Shown here: positions 1-6,580 of the stretch, one piece after another
Numbering within the stretch: position 1 is the first letter of the stretch
Layout of the letters: each line of letters begins with the position of its first letter
Origin: Bacillota bacterium
Lineage (GTDB): Bacteria > Bacillota > Sulfobacillia > Sulfobacillales > Sulfobacillaceae
Assembly (NCBI GenBank): GCA_026627385.1
Contig: JAPNUR010000027.1
Span: forward strand, 1 to 42,782
DNA: 42,782 nucleotides
Direction of reading: 5' to 3'
The notes under the pieces: generated by a model
Told to the model about the DNA's origin: nothing
The model's input: the letters and a program-made list of their open reading frames with translations, nothing else
Database searches by the model: none
Translations under genes and position numbers: made by a program

Positions 1-1
1 A

Positions 2-109
2 GCTTGCTTCGTCGGTTTCACCCGGCCCGAGGTCGCTCTGCAAACTCTGTTCGAAATGCCACAGCGCAAAAAGCTCGCTAAAACCCTCTCTTGCTGGTAC
101 TGGTACTAA
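2..109 (+). CDS. possible 3' end of an unidentified gene (partial)
   Basis: A frame open from the window edge gives 35 residues ending CWYWY before a TAA. I do not recognise the product. A second frame is also open over most of this stretch, so coding is not established. If real, it is the C-terminus of a gene lying mostly outside the window, and it ends about 40 bases before the structured region that precedes tpx. Confidence 0.25.
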   Translation, partial: ACFVGFTRPEVALQTLFEMPQRKKLAKTLSCWYWY

Positions 110-140
110 AAGGATATGATGAAAACGCTCGCCATACGAA

Positions 141-270
141 AGTAGACAGCTGGGCAAGCGATGTCATCCCTAGTGGGCGGGACGTACCCAGTGTGTCCGG
201 GGCAACCGGCTGTGGCCTTAAAAGGCGGTGGAGTGATAACCCAACAAGCCCAACCCTGGCGGGCTAAGAT
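141..270 (+). ncRNA. candidate structured RNA or leader upstream of tpx, family unknown
   Basis: No convincing gene lies between 110 and 369. The stretch folds by eye into consecutive helices. The outer helix is CTGGG (150-154) with CCCAG (187-191). It encloses ATGTC (161-165) with GACGT (181-185, one G.U) and CCC (168-170) with GGG (175-177). Then come CCGG (197-200) with CCGG (206-209), GCCT (215-218) with AGGC (223-226), and AGCCC (247-251) with GGGCT (261-265). This density of short GC helices is typical of a structured RNA. I could not match it to tmRNA, RNase P, SRP RNA, T-box or a common riboswitch. The strand is assumed from tpx; it could be a leader or a separate small RNA. Confidence 0.45.
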
Positions 271-369
271 TCTCTACCTTAACTTGCTCCTGCTATAGGG
301 AGGGCGTCGCAAATGTCCAGTGCAGTAAGAGTGTAAAGATAGAATAGAAAAACCTGAGGAGGGACTAGG

Positions 370-879
370 ATGCCAGAGCAAGTCACCTTTAAGCAAACAC
401 CAATGAACCTGGAGGGTAATCTGCCCGCCGTTGGGGAGCCAGCTCCGGACTTCACACTGGCGGACGGAGACCTGAAGGCAGTCAATCTCCACGATTTTCG
501 TGGTCGCACCGTACTTCTGTCGACGGTTCCGTCCTTAGATACGCCGGTGTGCGACACCGAAACGCGACGATTGGCTAAAGAGTTGGAACCTTACCGAGAA
601 CACGTCGCGTTTATCACGGTATCGATGGATCTTCCTTTCGCCCAGAAGCGGTGGTGTGTGGCAGCGGATCTGCCCCATCTGATTACCCTCAGTGACTACC
701 GGGATCATGAATTTGGCCGCCGCTACGGTGTGCGTATTTTAGACCTGGGGCTACTGGCGCGGGCAGTGTTCGTCATTGACTCCGAAGGCGTTGTGCGCTA
801 CCGCGAGCTAGTTCCTGAGGTAACGCATGAGCCGGACTATGACGCGGTATTGCAGGCTGTTCGTGCGCAACTGCATTAA
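370..879 (+). CDS. tpx: thiol peroxidase Tpx (atypical 2-Cys peroxiredoxin)
   Basis: A cytoplasmic thiol-dependent peroxidase reducing H2O2 and organic hydroperoxides, normally recycled by thioredoxin. The 169 residues match the family length. The N-terminus carries the Tpx-type stretch with NLPAVGEPAPDF. The peroxidatic Cys is in SLDTPVCDTET (near residue 61), and the resolving Cys is in KRWC about 35 residues later, the spacing seen in Tpx. The ATG follows GAGGAGGG with good spacing. The gene stands alone: a structured region lies upstream and a strong intrinsic terminator directly downstream, so it is probably a single-gene transcript. The identification is secure at family level. Confidence 0.95.
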   Translation: MPEQVTFKQTPMNLEGNLPAVGEPAPDFTLADGDLKAVNLHDFRGRTVLLSTVPSLDTPVCDTETRRLAKELEPYREHVAFITVSMDLPFAQKRWCVAADLPHLITLSDYRDHEFGRRYGVRILDLGLLARAVFVIDSEGVVRYRELVPEVTHEPDYDAVLQAVRAQLH

Positions 880-894
880 GAAATCCGATTTATA

Positions 895-925
895 AGCCGA
901 CTTCGTTGCGAAGTCGGCTCTTTTT
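895..925 (+). terminator. intrinsic terminator of tpx
   Basis: A perfect 10-bp stem, AGCCGACTTC (895-904) with GAAGTCGGCT (910-919), a 5-base loop and a run of T at 921-925. It begins 16 bases after the tpx stop codon. Confidence 0.93.
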
Positions 926-1216
926 AACGAGCCGGAATGCGAGTGAGAAGCCACTCCGGGAACCCTTGGTCAACTATTGTTTACCGGGATAGGTTTCCCA
1001 TGACATGCGTCAGGAATATATTCCCAAATTGCACGGTATACTAACCAAGGGTGGCGCGTACGAAAGATGGTCGACCAAGCGCTTGAGCGACACCCGATGA
1101 GGGAATCTATTAGACCCGCACTGAACGGGGGCAATGCGTTCACCGGCCTATCGAACACTGTATCGGTAGGGGTCCATGGGGCCTCAAATTTAGGTGTTGA
1201 CAGGAACGGATGAGTT
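926..1216. other. intergenic region with several hairpins
   Basis: No supported gene. From about 1050 there are successive short helices: CGC/GCG (1080-1082 with 1087-1089), CCC/GGG (1093-1095 with 1101-1103), CCCG/CGGG (1115-1118 with 1126-1129), CCTATCGA with TCGGTAGG (1147-1154 with 1163-1170) and GGTCC/GGGCC just after. A TATACT at 1037-1042 could be a -10 box, but no convincing -35 is seen. This may be a leader of the small gene at 1217; no known RNA family was recognised. Confidence 0.3.
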
Positions 1217-1411
1217 ATGACGTGGATTAGAAATCCTGAGAATGAAGTTCAGCGGCTTTCTCAACGTGTTCGCGAATTAGAGCGCGAACTTCAGCGCCTT
1301 CGCAACAGCCGCCGCGTGCTTTTAACTGTATTGACTATCAAAGACCAGCAGCAAAAGCTGATGATTAGAGCCCTTGAACGGGAAAACTGGCGACTTCGCC
1401 ACCGCCGCTGA
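1217..1411 (+). CDS. small coiled-coil protein, function unknown
   Basis: A 64-residue, strongly basic protein. Residues 8-30 and 40-62 show heptad-like spacing of Leu, Val and Ile among Arg, Glu and Gln (for example VRELERELQRLRN), predicting a coiled coil. There is no signal peptide or membrane segment. The ATG has a modest AGGAACGG upstream. The next gene begins 35 bases downstream on the same strand. I do not recognise a family; a DNA-associated or scaffold role is only a guess. The composition is protein-like, which argues against a chance frame. Confidence 0.55.
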   Translation: MTWIRNPENEVQRLSQRVRELERELQRLRNSRRVLLTVLTIKDQQQKLMIRALERENWRLRHRR

Positions 1412-1445
1412 GAAAGTCATCCCGATTCTCACCTGATGGGCGCTA

Positions 1446-2021
1446 TTGGCGCCAACGACGAAGGTGATCACCCTGGAAAGCCAGTATGCCACTTTACTAT
1501 TGACCATGCTACTAGGTTATGAGTGGTCTGCGCCCGAATTTAGCGGGTCGCTCCGAGAATATGTCATGACATGCGTGGCACTCCTCTTAAGTTTATGCAT
1601 ATTGGCATGGGTACCCTGGCTGACGTTTACCGGTCTTCGGTGGTCTGAGGGGTTGGCCGGTGGGGTGCTCACCTTCTACGCGTGGCGGGCTGTCCAACGC
1701 GGTGCGTTAAATCATCACCGGTGGCTCAGTGCCCTAGATGCGGCCAGCACCTGGCTCGCCTTAGTGTTGGCCGGAGCGGAGCCGCTCGCTATTGCCGCAG
1801 GGGCGCTCAGCGGCCTTGCGCTGCCGCTGGCCATCGGCCCCTGGCCGGATTGGCTGCGACGGATGAGCCACATGGTGGAGACCGTATGGCTAGGCGCCGT
1901 GGGATTACGGACAATGTTAGCGGCATTGCTGCTCCTACGCATCGAGACAATCCCGCTCTGGATTTGGACCATTCCTTGGCTCGTTATTTGGGACCGCTTC
2001 GCCTACCGCGGCGCCATATGA
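1446..2021 (+). CDS. multi-pass membrane protein, function unknown
   Basis: 191 residues with about five or six hydrophobic segments (near residues 10-25, 40-62, 65-85, 95-120, 140-165 and 170-188) separated by short, often Trp- or Arg-rich loops. No family motif was recognised. The start is uncertain: the TTG at 1446 is the longest choice but has no clear ribosome binding site, and GTG at 1464 or ATG at 1506 are alternatives. The last 38 bases overlap the 3' end of the convergent DedA gene, so the two transcripts are complementary at their ends. It may be co-transcribed with the coiled-coil gene upstream. Confidence 0.6.
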   Translation: MAPTTKVITLESQYATLLLTMLLGYEWSAPEFSGSLREYVMTCVALLLSLCILAWVPWLTFTGLRWSEGLAGGVLTFYAWRAVQRGALNHHRWLSALDAASTWLALVLAGAEPLAIAAGALSGLALPLAIGPWPDWLRRMSHMVETVWLGAVGLRTMLAALLLLRIETIPLWIWTIPWLVIWDRFAYRGAI

Positions 2022-2577
2022 ACAAGGCCCACACCGCAAACAAAATCACCACGACGGCTAAAAATACGTGGGTCCACGCACCCAAATGTTGCCAAGCAGG
2101 TCCTAGGCGATAGCCAAGGTATGTAAAGAGGACAGTCCACGGCAAGGCGCCCAAGAACGTAAAGGCCATAAAGCGGCCGATGGGCATATCGGCGACCCCG
2201 GCTGGCAGAGAAATATAGGTACGGACACCGGGCAACAGCCGACCAAAAAACACCGCCCCGTCACCGTGGCGTTCAAACCATAAATCGGCACGGTGCATTT
2301 CGTGAGAACGGATGCCCAGGAAACGGCCATAATGTTCCAGCAGCGGACGGCCGCCCCAGCGGGCAATAAGGTAGCCGATGGTCGCTCCCACCAAACCCCC
2401 TAGCAGTCCCGCCAGCATGGCCATGACCAGTGAAGTGCGCCCTGTGTAGGCGAGATATCCAGCGTACGGCAAGAGAATTTCCGAGGGAACTGGGATGTAA
2501 CAACTTTCTAACACCATGCCGATAAAGACTCCGTAAACCCCCAGCGCCAATATGGCACTGGTGACGTGTTGCAACAT
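1984..2577 (-). CDS. DedA family membrane protein
   Basis: DedA/VTT proteins are inner-membrane proteins implicated in lipid (undecaprenyl phosphate or phospholipid) translocation and membrane homeostasis. The 197 residues have the family architecture: an N-terminal hydrophobic stretch, then the motif ESCYIPVPSEILLPYAG, a GxxxGxxxGY segment (GLVGATIGYLIARWGG), and the signature FFGRLLPGVRTYISLPAGVADM, followed by two C-terminal membrane segments. The start chosen is the ATG at 2577, preceded by AAAGGCAGG; an in-frame extension further upstream does not resemble the family. The 3' end overlaps the convergent membrane-protein gene by 38 bp. Confidence 0.9.
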   Translation of the reverse strand: MLQHVTSAILALGVYGVFIGMVLESCYIPVPSEILLPYAGYLAYTGRTSLVMAMLAGLLGGLVGATIGYLIARWGGRPLLEHYGRFLGIRSHEMHRADLWFERHGDGAVFFGRLLPGVRTYISLPAGVADMPIGRFMAFTFLGALPWTVLFTYLGYRLGPAWQHLGAWTHVFLAVVVILFAVWALFIWRRGRRSGPK

Positions 2578-2851
2578 GGCATAATCCTGCCTTTCTTTTT
2601 CATGGGCATCGTCTTTCGTGGTTGGCACCGCGTCCTGGAACCCTCGAGGATGAAGGCGAGTGGTTGGGTTGGTTGCGCCCATAGGCGCTACAAACGGTTC
2701 GCTCAAAGGTCCCCAATCCGAAAATGGTGCCGTGTGCCTCTGTGGCTTTGGACGTTTCCCTATGCCAAATTCTAACCATGCGGTCCTAACCCAGCACACA
2801 ACTTGCCGCAGTAAGTGAAGAGGCCTTGCGCTGATAAAGACCGCGCGCGCT
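2578..2851. other. spacer between dedA and the nitrilase gene
   Basis: No gene is supported here. The region would carry the dedA promoter and 5' leader (minus strand) and the 3' end of the nitrilase operon. An open frame continuous with dedA exists but looks non-coding (Pro-, Thr- and Arg-rich). No clear terminator for the nitrilase gene was seen. Confidence 0.35.
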
Positions 2852-3877
2852 TTACCCCGATGTGGGCTCCTCGAATTGGTACAGCGCGTCGAGAAAACTA
2901 GCCGGAGGCATGGGAAACTGTGCCTTATGCTGGCGGCGGTACGCCTCAAGTTGGGACAAGGAAATCACCGCTGTGATGAGGCCTTCCCCGTGGGGATGCG
3001 GTGACTCGGCGAGCACCCCAGACCCATCGAAGGAGAGGGGCGCTGGCACATAAATTCCCGCTTTGCCCGTCAGTCGGACGCCAAACAGTTGACCCGTATT
3101 GGCGGCTACGACACCGATCACGGGCACATCTTGCACCCGCGAAAAACACCCGCGGCGTGCCTTGCCCTCCGTGTACCGAACCTCGGGGTCCGCAATGGGA
3201 ACCGCCACGATTCGCGCCCCGAGGGCTTCGGCCATGCGAAATGTCTCAAAATACGTCGCGTCATGACACACAACAGCGGTTAATCCCCAGGGGCGATAGG
3301 GGCGCGCCATCCTCTCCGCCCCCGGACTGACGCCCCACCGTCGTTCCGCTGCCATAGGATGAAATTTGGGCTGCCAAAGACATTCCTCGCCCTCCGCATT
3401 AAAGATGACGGTGGCGTTGACGAGTTGGTGCCTAACGACCGTCAGCGCCGAACCCGCCACGGTGACCATCCGGTACTGACGACTCATCCACTGCATCCAC
3501 CGGTACCAGTAGCGGTACGTGACGGGTCCTAGGGTGCGAAGCAAGGTGCGGATCGTCTCGTCGGTCAGTACTTGTGCACTTTGGTCCTCAGGCATAATTA
3601 CGCCCAGCAAGGACAGGGCAATGTACTCTGGAAAAACCAGCAAGTGGCAATGGGCGCGCTGGGCTTCGCGAAAGAGGTGCTCGACACGATCCAGCCAGTC
3701 TTGAGCCCGCTTTACTGGTGTTGCATTCCACTGCACAGCGCCGATCTTCACGCGGTCCACGGGCATGGGGGCCCGCGGGTCGCTGCCAGGGGATGAGTTA
3801 GGCGGCTCCTCGCGTAGACGCCATGCAAGCCAGGCCCTTAACATCAGTTGCGTCACACCGTTTATCCCCTCACTCAT
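2852..3877 (-). CDS. carbon-nitrogen hydrolase (nitrilase superfamily), apparently active
   Basis: Hydrolyses a non-peptide C-N bond (amide, carbamoyl or nitrile); the substrate cannot be told from the sequence. The 341 residues contain the whole Glu-Lys-Cys triad: E84 in LLVFPEY, K171 in WQPKFHP and C204 in AVVCHDATYF. A 40-residue N-terminal extension (Arg/Pro-rich) precedes the domain, which starts at VKIGAVQW. The ATG overlaps the stop of the upstream gene by 8 bases (ATGAGTGA), so translation is probably coupled. That upstream neighbour is itself a nitrilase-fold protein without the catalytic Cys, which suggests the two may work as a pair. Family assignment is firm; function is open. Confidence 0.85.
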   Translation of the reverse strand: MSEGINGVTQLMLRAWLAWRLREEPPNSSPGSDPRAPMPVDRVKIGAVQWNATPVKRAQDWLDRVEHLFREAQRAHCHLLVFPEYIALSLLGVIMPEDQSAQVLTDETIRTLLRTLGPVTYRYWYRWMQWMSRQYRMVTVAGSALTVVRHQLVNATVIFNAEGEECLWQPKFHPMAAERRWGVSPGAERMARPYRPWGLTAVVCHDATYFETFRMAEALGARIVAVPIADPEVRYTEGKARRGCFSRVQDVPVIGVVAANTGQLFGVRLTGKAGIYVPAPLSFDGSGVLAESPHPHGEGLITAVISLSQLEAYRRQHKAQFPMPPASFLDALYQFEEPTSG

Positions 3878-4490
3878 GTGACCACCACGCCTCAGCCTTG
3901 TACAGCGTCGGACGTAGCCCTTGGTGAATGGGAAAACGGCGTCGCGCCTCCATCAACTGTTCGACGTCAAACTCGATAGTCCAGCCCCCCGCTTGCGCCT
4001 CCATGCCGCTTACGCCCTCTTCGCCAGGATCAATGTCGCAGGGTAGGTACCAGGAAGGCACAGGCCCTGCGCGCAGACCAAAAATCTGATTAGCTTGCAC
4101 CGCGCGCCAGAGGGGGTGAACGTAGGGAGAGGGACCTTCCTCTCCATGACTGATGATGAGCACGACACCAGCCAAGGCCAGGGCTCGGGGAACTTCAGGT
4201 ACCATTAGGGTTGCGTGGTCGACCCACGCGAGGTAGTGGCGGCCAAACCGCCAAATATACCCGTTCCCAAAGGCCAGGGCTGTCCCATTCCATGGATCAA
4301 GATTGGGCCGGTAGCCACACCACGACTCATGAAATCCTGCCAGCACATGACATTCTGACCAGCCGGCCCAGGAGCGGACATGAGCTTCCGGAGCGGCAGC
4401 GTCAGCCACCCAAATAGCCAGATCGATATCGCGCATGGGCGGGGGGAGTTCGTGTTGGGTCGTCAGATAGAGTTTAGTCAGTGTGGTCAC
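3870..4490 (-). CDS. nitrilase-like protein lacking the catalytic cysteine (pseudoenzyme)
   Basis: About 206 residues. The segment MVPEVPRALALAGVVLIISH... (near residues 96-114), followed by WRAVQANQIFGLRAG, matches the region after the nucleophile in nitrilases (FPE-x-xRALALAGA ... RAxENQ). Where the family has C-Y-D-L-R-F before PE, this protein has H-A-T-L-M-V, so the Cys is replaced, here by His92. No family Lys motif is visible. The GTG at 4490 or 4496 is the likely start, overlapping the carboxypeptidase gene by about 20 bp; the upstream in-frame extension overlaps that gene entirely and is unlikely. The stop overlaps the intact nitrilase. A regulatory or structural partner is an inference. 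Confidence 0.6.
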   Translation of the reverse strand: MTTLTKLYLTTQHELPPPMRDIDLAIWVADAAAPEAHVRSWAGWSECHVLAGFHESWCGYRPNLDPWNGTALAFGNGYIWRFGRHYLAWVDHATLMVPEVPRALALAGVVLIISHGEEGPSPYVHPLWRAVQANQIFGLRAGPVPSWYLPCDIDPGEEGVSGMEAQAGGWTIEFDVEQLMEARRRFPIHQGLRPTLYKAEAWWSHE

Positions 4491-5682
4491 CTCCACCGAG
4501 GACAGCCGACGGGCGTCTCCTGCCGCGCGGGATGGCCAGCGATACCGCGACCAAGGCGGGAAATCCCAGCCACCACCAGATCCAATGAATCGTGGGTGGC
4601 AACGACGGGATGCGCCGGGCATTGACCACTGGGATACGACCCACCACTTTGGTTCCTATGCGAATCGCCGCCAGTCCCACAATCGTGCCTGGCACCAGAG
4701 GGCGGGGGTCTAGCGGTCGTAGGGCGGTCAACTGCCAACTGATGCGCGGGCGACTGTGCTGGGGCACGAGGTAGGTGACGGTGCGGAGCGCTTTGACCGT
4801 GACCCGACGATGACCAATCGAAAGCGCACCTAATAATTGGCCTTTATGAACCGCAGAAAGGGGGCGGAAATCGGTTAACCCCCAGGTTAACAAATGTTCC
4901 ACATCGGGCCACAGCCCGGCTGGAGTGTCGTGCAGAAGCACGACAATCACCAGCTGGCCATGACGGCGAGCGGCGCCAACAATCGTTTCATCCGCCTCAA
5001 TGGTATAACCAATCTTGATCCCCACGGCCCCTGGATAGTTGTAGAGTAGTTGGTTTTGGTTGTAATAAATGCGGGGGGTGGGGTCAGGCGGCAAAGACGA
5101 GACCTTTGTCGCCACAATGTGGCGGAAAATCGGATTCCGCATGGCGTGTTCGGCAATAATGGCCATGCCTAGGGCAGTCACGACGTGGTGGGGATTGGGT
5201 AGCCCATCGGGGTTGGCAAAGTGAATCCCCGGTGCTCCCCACGCTTTGGCCTGAGCGTTCATCATGGCCACAAACTTGGGAACCGACCCGGCGACCGTTT
5301 GCGCGACGGCATAGGCTGCGTCATTGCCTGACACGAGCATCATCGCGGTCACCACCCCTGGCATGGGCAAATGCTCGCCCGCCACCAAGTAGGCGCTAGA
5401 CCCTGGTTGCGCGGCTGCCTCGGGCGACACCACCACTGTGTCGTGCCATCCATGGGTAATGGCTAAATAGGCTGTCATAATTTTCGTAATGGAGGCCGGG
5501 TAGAATTCGCCCAGGATGTCATGTCCACCCAGCACTTGACCGGTTTGCCCGTCCACCACAATCCATGCTCGAGCGGAGACCGGAGGCGGTGCGGCGGCAT
5601 TTGCTGGGATCGCGAAACTGAGGGAGAGCACAAGGGTCGTGATAGCTACTGCCAGATTGCGATATTGATAACGCGCCTTCAT
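4474..5682 (-). CDS. D-alanyl-D-alanine carboxypeptidase (peptidase S11, DacF/DacB type)
   Basis: A penicillin-binding protein that trims the terminal D-Ala of peptidoglycan stem peptides outside the membrane. It has an N-terminal signal peptide (hydrophobic residues 9-29, ending ANAAA), SxxK as S64-I-T-K67, and SGN at 118-120. The third motif is K223-I-G in place of the usual KTG. A C-terminal hydrophobic segment (about 366-386) followed by Arg-rich residues fits a membrane anchor, as in DacF/DacA relatives. 402 residues. The ATG at 5682 lacks a strong Shine-Dalgarno. A divergent promoter with an extended -10 (TGCTAAAAT) lies about 40 bases upstream. It heads the operon with the two nitrilase-fold genes. 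Confidence 0.9.
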   Translation of the reverse strand: MKARYQYRNLAVAITTLVLSLSFAIPANAAAPPPVSARAWIVVDGQTGQVLGGHDILGEFYPASITKIMTAYLAITHGWHDTVVVSPEAAAQPGSSAYLVAGEHLPMPGVVTAMMLVSGNDAAYAVAQTVAGSVPKFVAMMNAQAKAWGAPGIHFANPDGLPNPHHVVTALGMAIIAEHAMRNPIFRHIVATKVSSLPPDPTPRIYYNQNQLLYNYPGAVGIKIGYTIEADETIVGAARRHGQLVIVVLLHDTPAGLWPDVEHLLTWGLTDFRPLSAVHKGQLLGALSIGHRRVTVKALRTVTYLVPQHSRPRISWQLTALRPLDPRPLVPGTIVGLAAIRIGTKVVGRIPVVNARRIPSLPPTIHWIWWWLGFPALVAVSLAIPRGRRRPSAVLGGGDHTD

Positions 5683-5719
5683 AAGGAATTAAGCGGCCTC
5701 CCACACCAATGCAACATCT

Positions 5720-5731
5720 CTTATTTTAGCA
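5720..5731 (-). promoter_or_regulatory. extended -10 element for the carboxypeptidase operon
   Basis: On the minus strand TGCTAAAAT (TGnTAnAAT form) lies about 40 bases before the ATG at 5682. No good -35 is visible, which is common for extended -10 promoters. Confidence 0.4.
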
Positions 5732-5750
5732 AAGTCACCCCGTCCGGTCT

Positions 5751-5760
5751 CTGTTATAAT
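5751..5760 (+). promoter_or_regulatory. extended -10 promoter of the ppx-mutS-mutL-miaA operon
   Basis: TGTTATAAT, a perfect TGnTATAAT extended -10 box, ends at 5760, 80 bases before the GTG start at 5840. No TTGACA-like -35 is present at 16-18 bases. It faces away from the minus-strand carboxypeptidase promoter. Confidence 0.55.
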
Positions 5761-5839
5761 AACAATAATCATGTCAGATCGCGCGATGACGGGAAGAAGG
5801 TGTCCGGACCTCTTTCCGTCCGTAACCGGAGGGAAGCGC

Positions 5840-6580
5840 GTGCCGCCTCGGGCGATTGTCAAGTTTGGCTCAACAAGCGCTATCTTGTTGGTAGCTGAGC
5901 ATCTCCAACATCCCACGGTTTATCAGCAAGAACTCATTGATGTGTTTAGCCCCGGCGGGCCAGAAGCCCTCATAAAGGTGGCCCAATCGTGGCGCGAGGA
6001 CTTGCGAAGGCGAGGGATAGAGGCACTAGCTGCAGGGGGTGAAGCCATTCGTCGCAACGCGGGCCTTGAAGCCCGCCTTCGAGCGTTATTTCCCCACTGG
6101 TGGCACCTTACCGGCGACGTGGAGGGGCGTTTAGCATGGATTGCGGTCAAGGCGGCGGATTCCCTGGTGGATGGGGTGGTGGATATTGGGGGCGGCAGCA
6201 CAGAAATCATTACCGCGGATGGCACCTGGAGCTTTTCGATCGGAGCCGCCCGCTTCACCGAGACCCACGTCTCGTGGCCGCCATTAACCGACATTGTCCA
6301 TCCCGCCTTTATTGGCGGTACTGCCGTCTCGTTAGCGCGATGGGCAGGGCGCGATCGCTTAACCTTGCGTGAGGTCCGCGCCATGCAACAAGCGCTGCAG
6401 GCCGATCCTCAACAATTTCGGGAGTGGTCGCCATTGCGGCGCCGGATCTTGCCCCAAGGGTTGGCGATCCTAGCTCAGGTGCTCGAACACGGCGGCTGGC
6501 CCACGTTTACAGTCTCGACCCGCGGGTTAACCGAAGGGTTATGGCTAGCCGCGAGTTTAGGCAGGGTTCATCCATCATGA
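5840..6580 (+). CDS. Ppx/GppA-type phosphatase family protein, short and atypical
   Basis: The family hydrolyses inorganic polyphosphate or pppGpp with an actin-like fold. Recognisable parts are the N-terminal strand-turn AIVKFGSTSAILLV, the catalytic-Glu region LTGDVEGRLAW, VVDIGGGSTEI (phosphate-binding loop), and a C-terminal STRGLTEGLWL that matches the family's RGLREGLL. It is 246 residues, shorter than the usual 300-plus. The first loop has Lys8 where the family has Asp (DxGSNS), which questions catalysis. The GTG at 5840 follows GGAGGGAAGC ideally; an upstream in-frame ATG at 5771 lacks one. Its stop overlaps the mutS start (ATGA), so it is the first gene of the mismatch-repair operon. 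Confidence 0.75.
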   Translation: MPPRAIVKFGSTSAILLVAEHLQHPTVYQQELIDVFSPGGPEALIKVAQSWREDLRRRGIEALAAGGEAIRRNAGLEARLRALFPHWWHLTGDVEGRLAWIAVKAADSLVDGVVDIGGGSTEIITADGTWSFSIGAARFTETHVSWPPLTDIVHPAFIGGTAVSLARWAGRDRLTLREVRAMQQALQADPQQFREWSPLRRRILPQGLAILAQVLEHGGWPTFTVSTRGLTEGLWLAASLGRVHPS

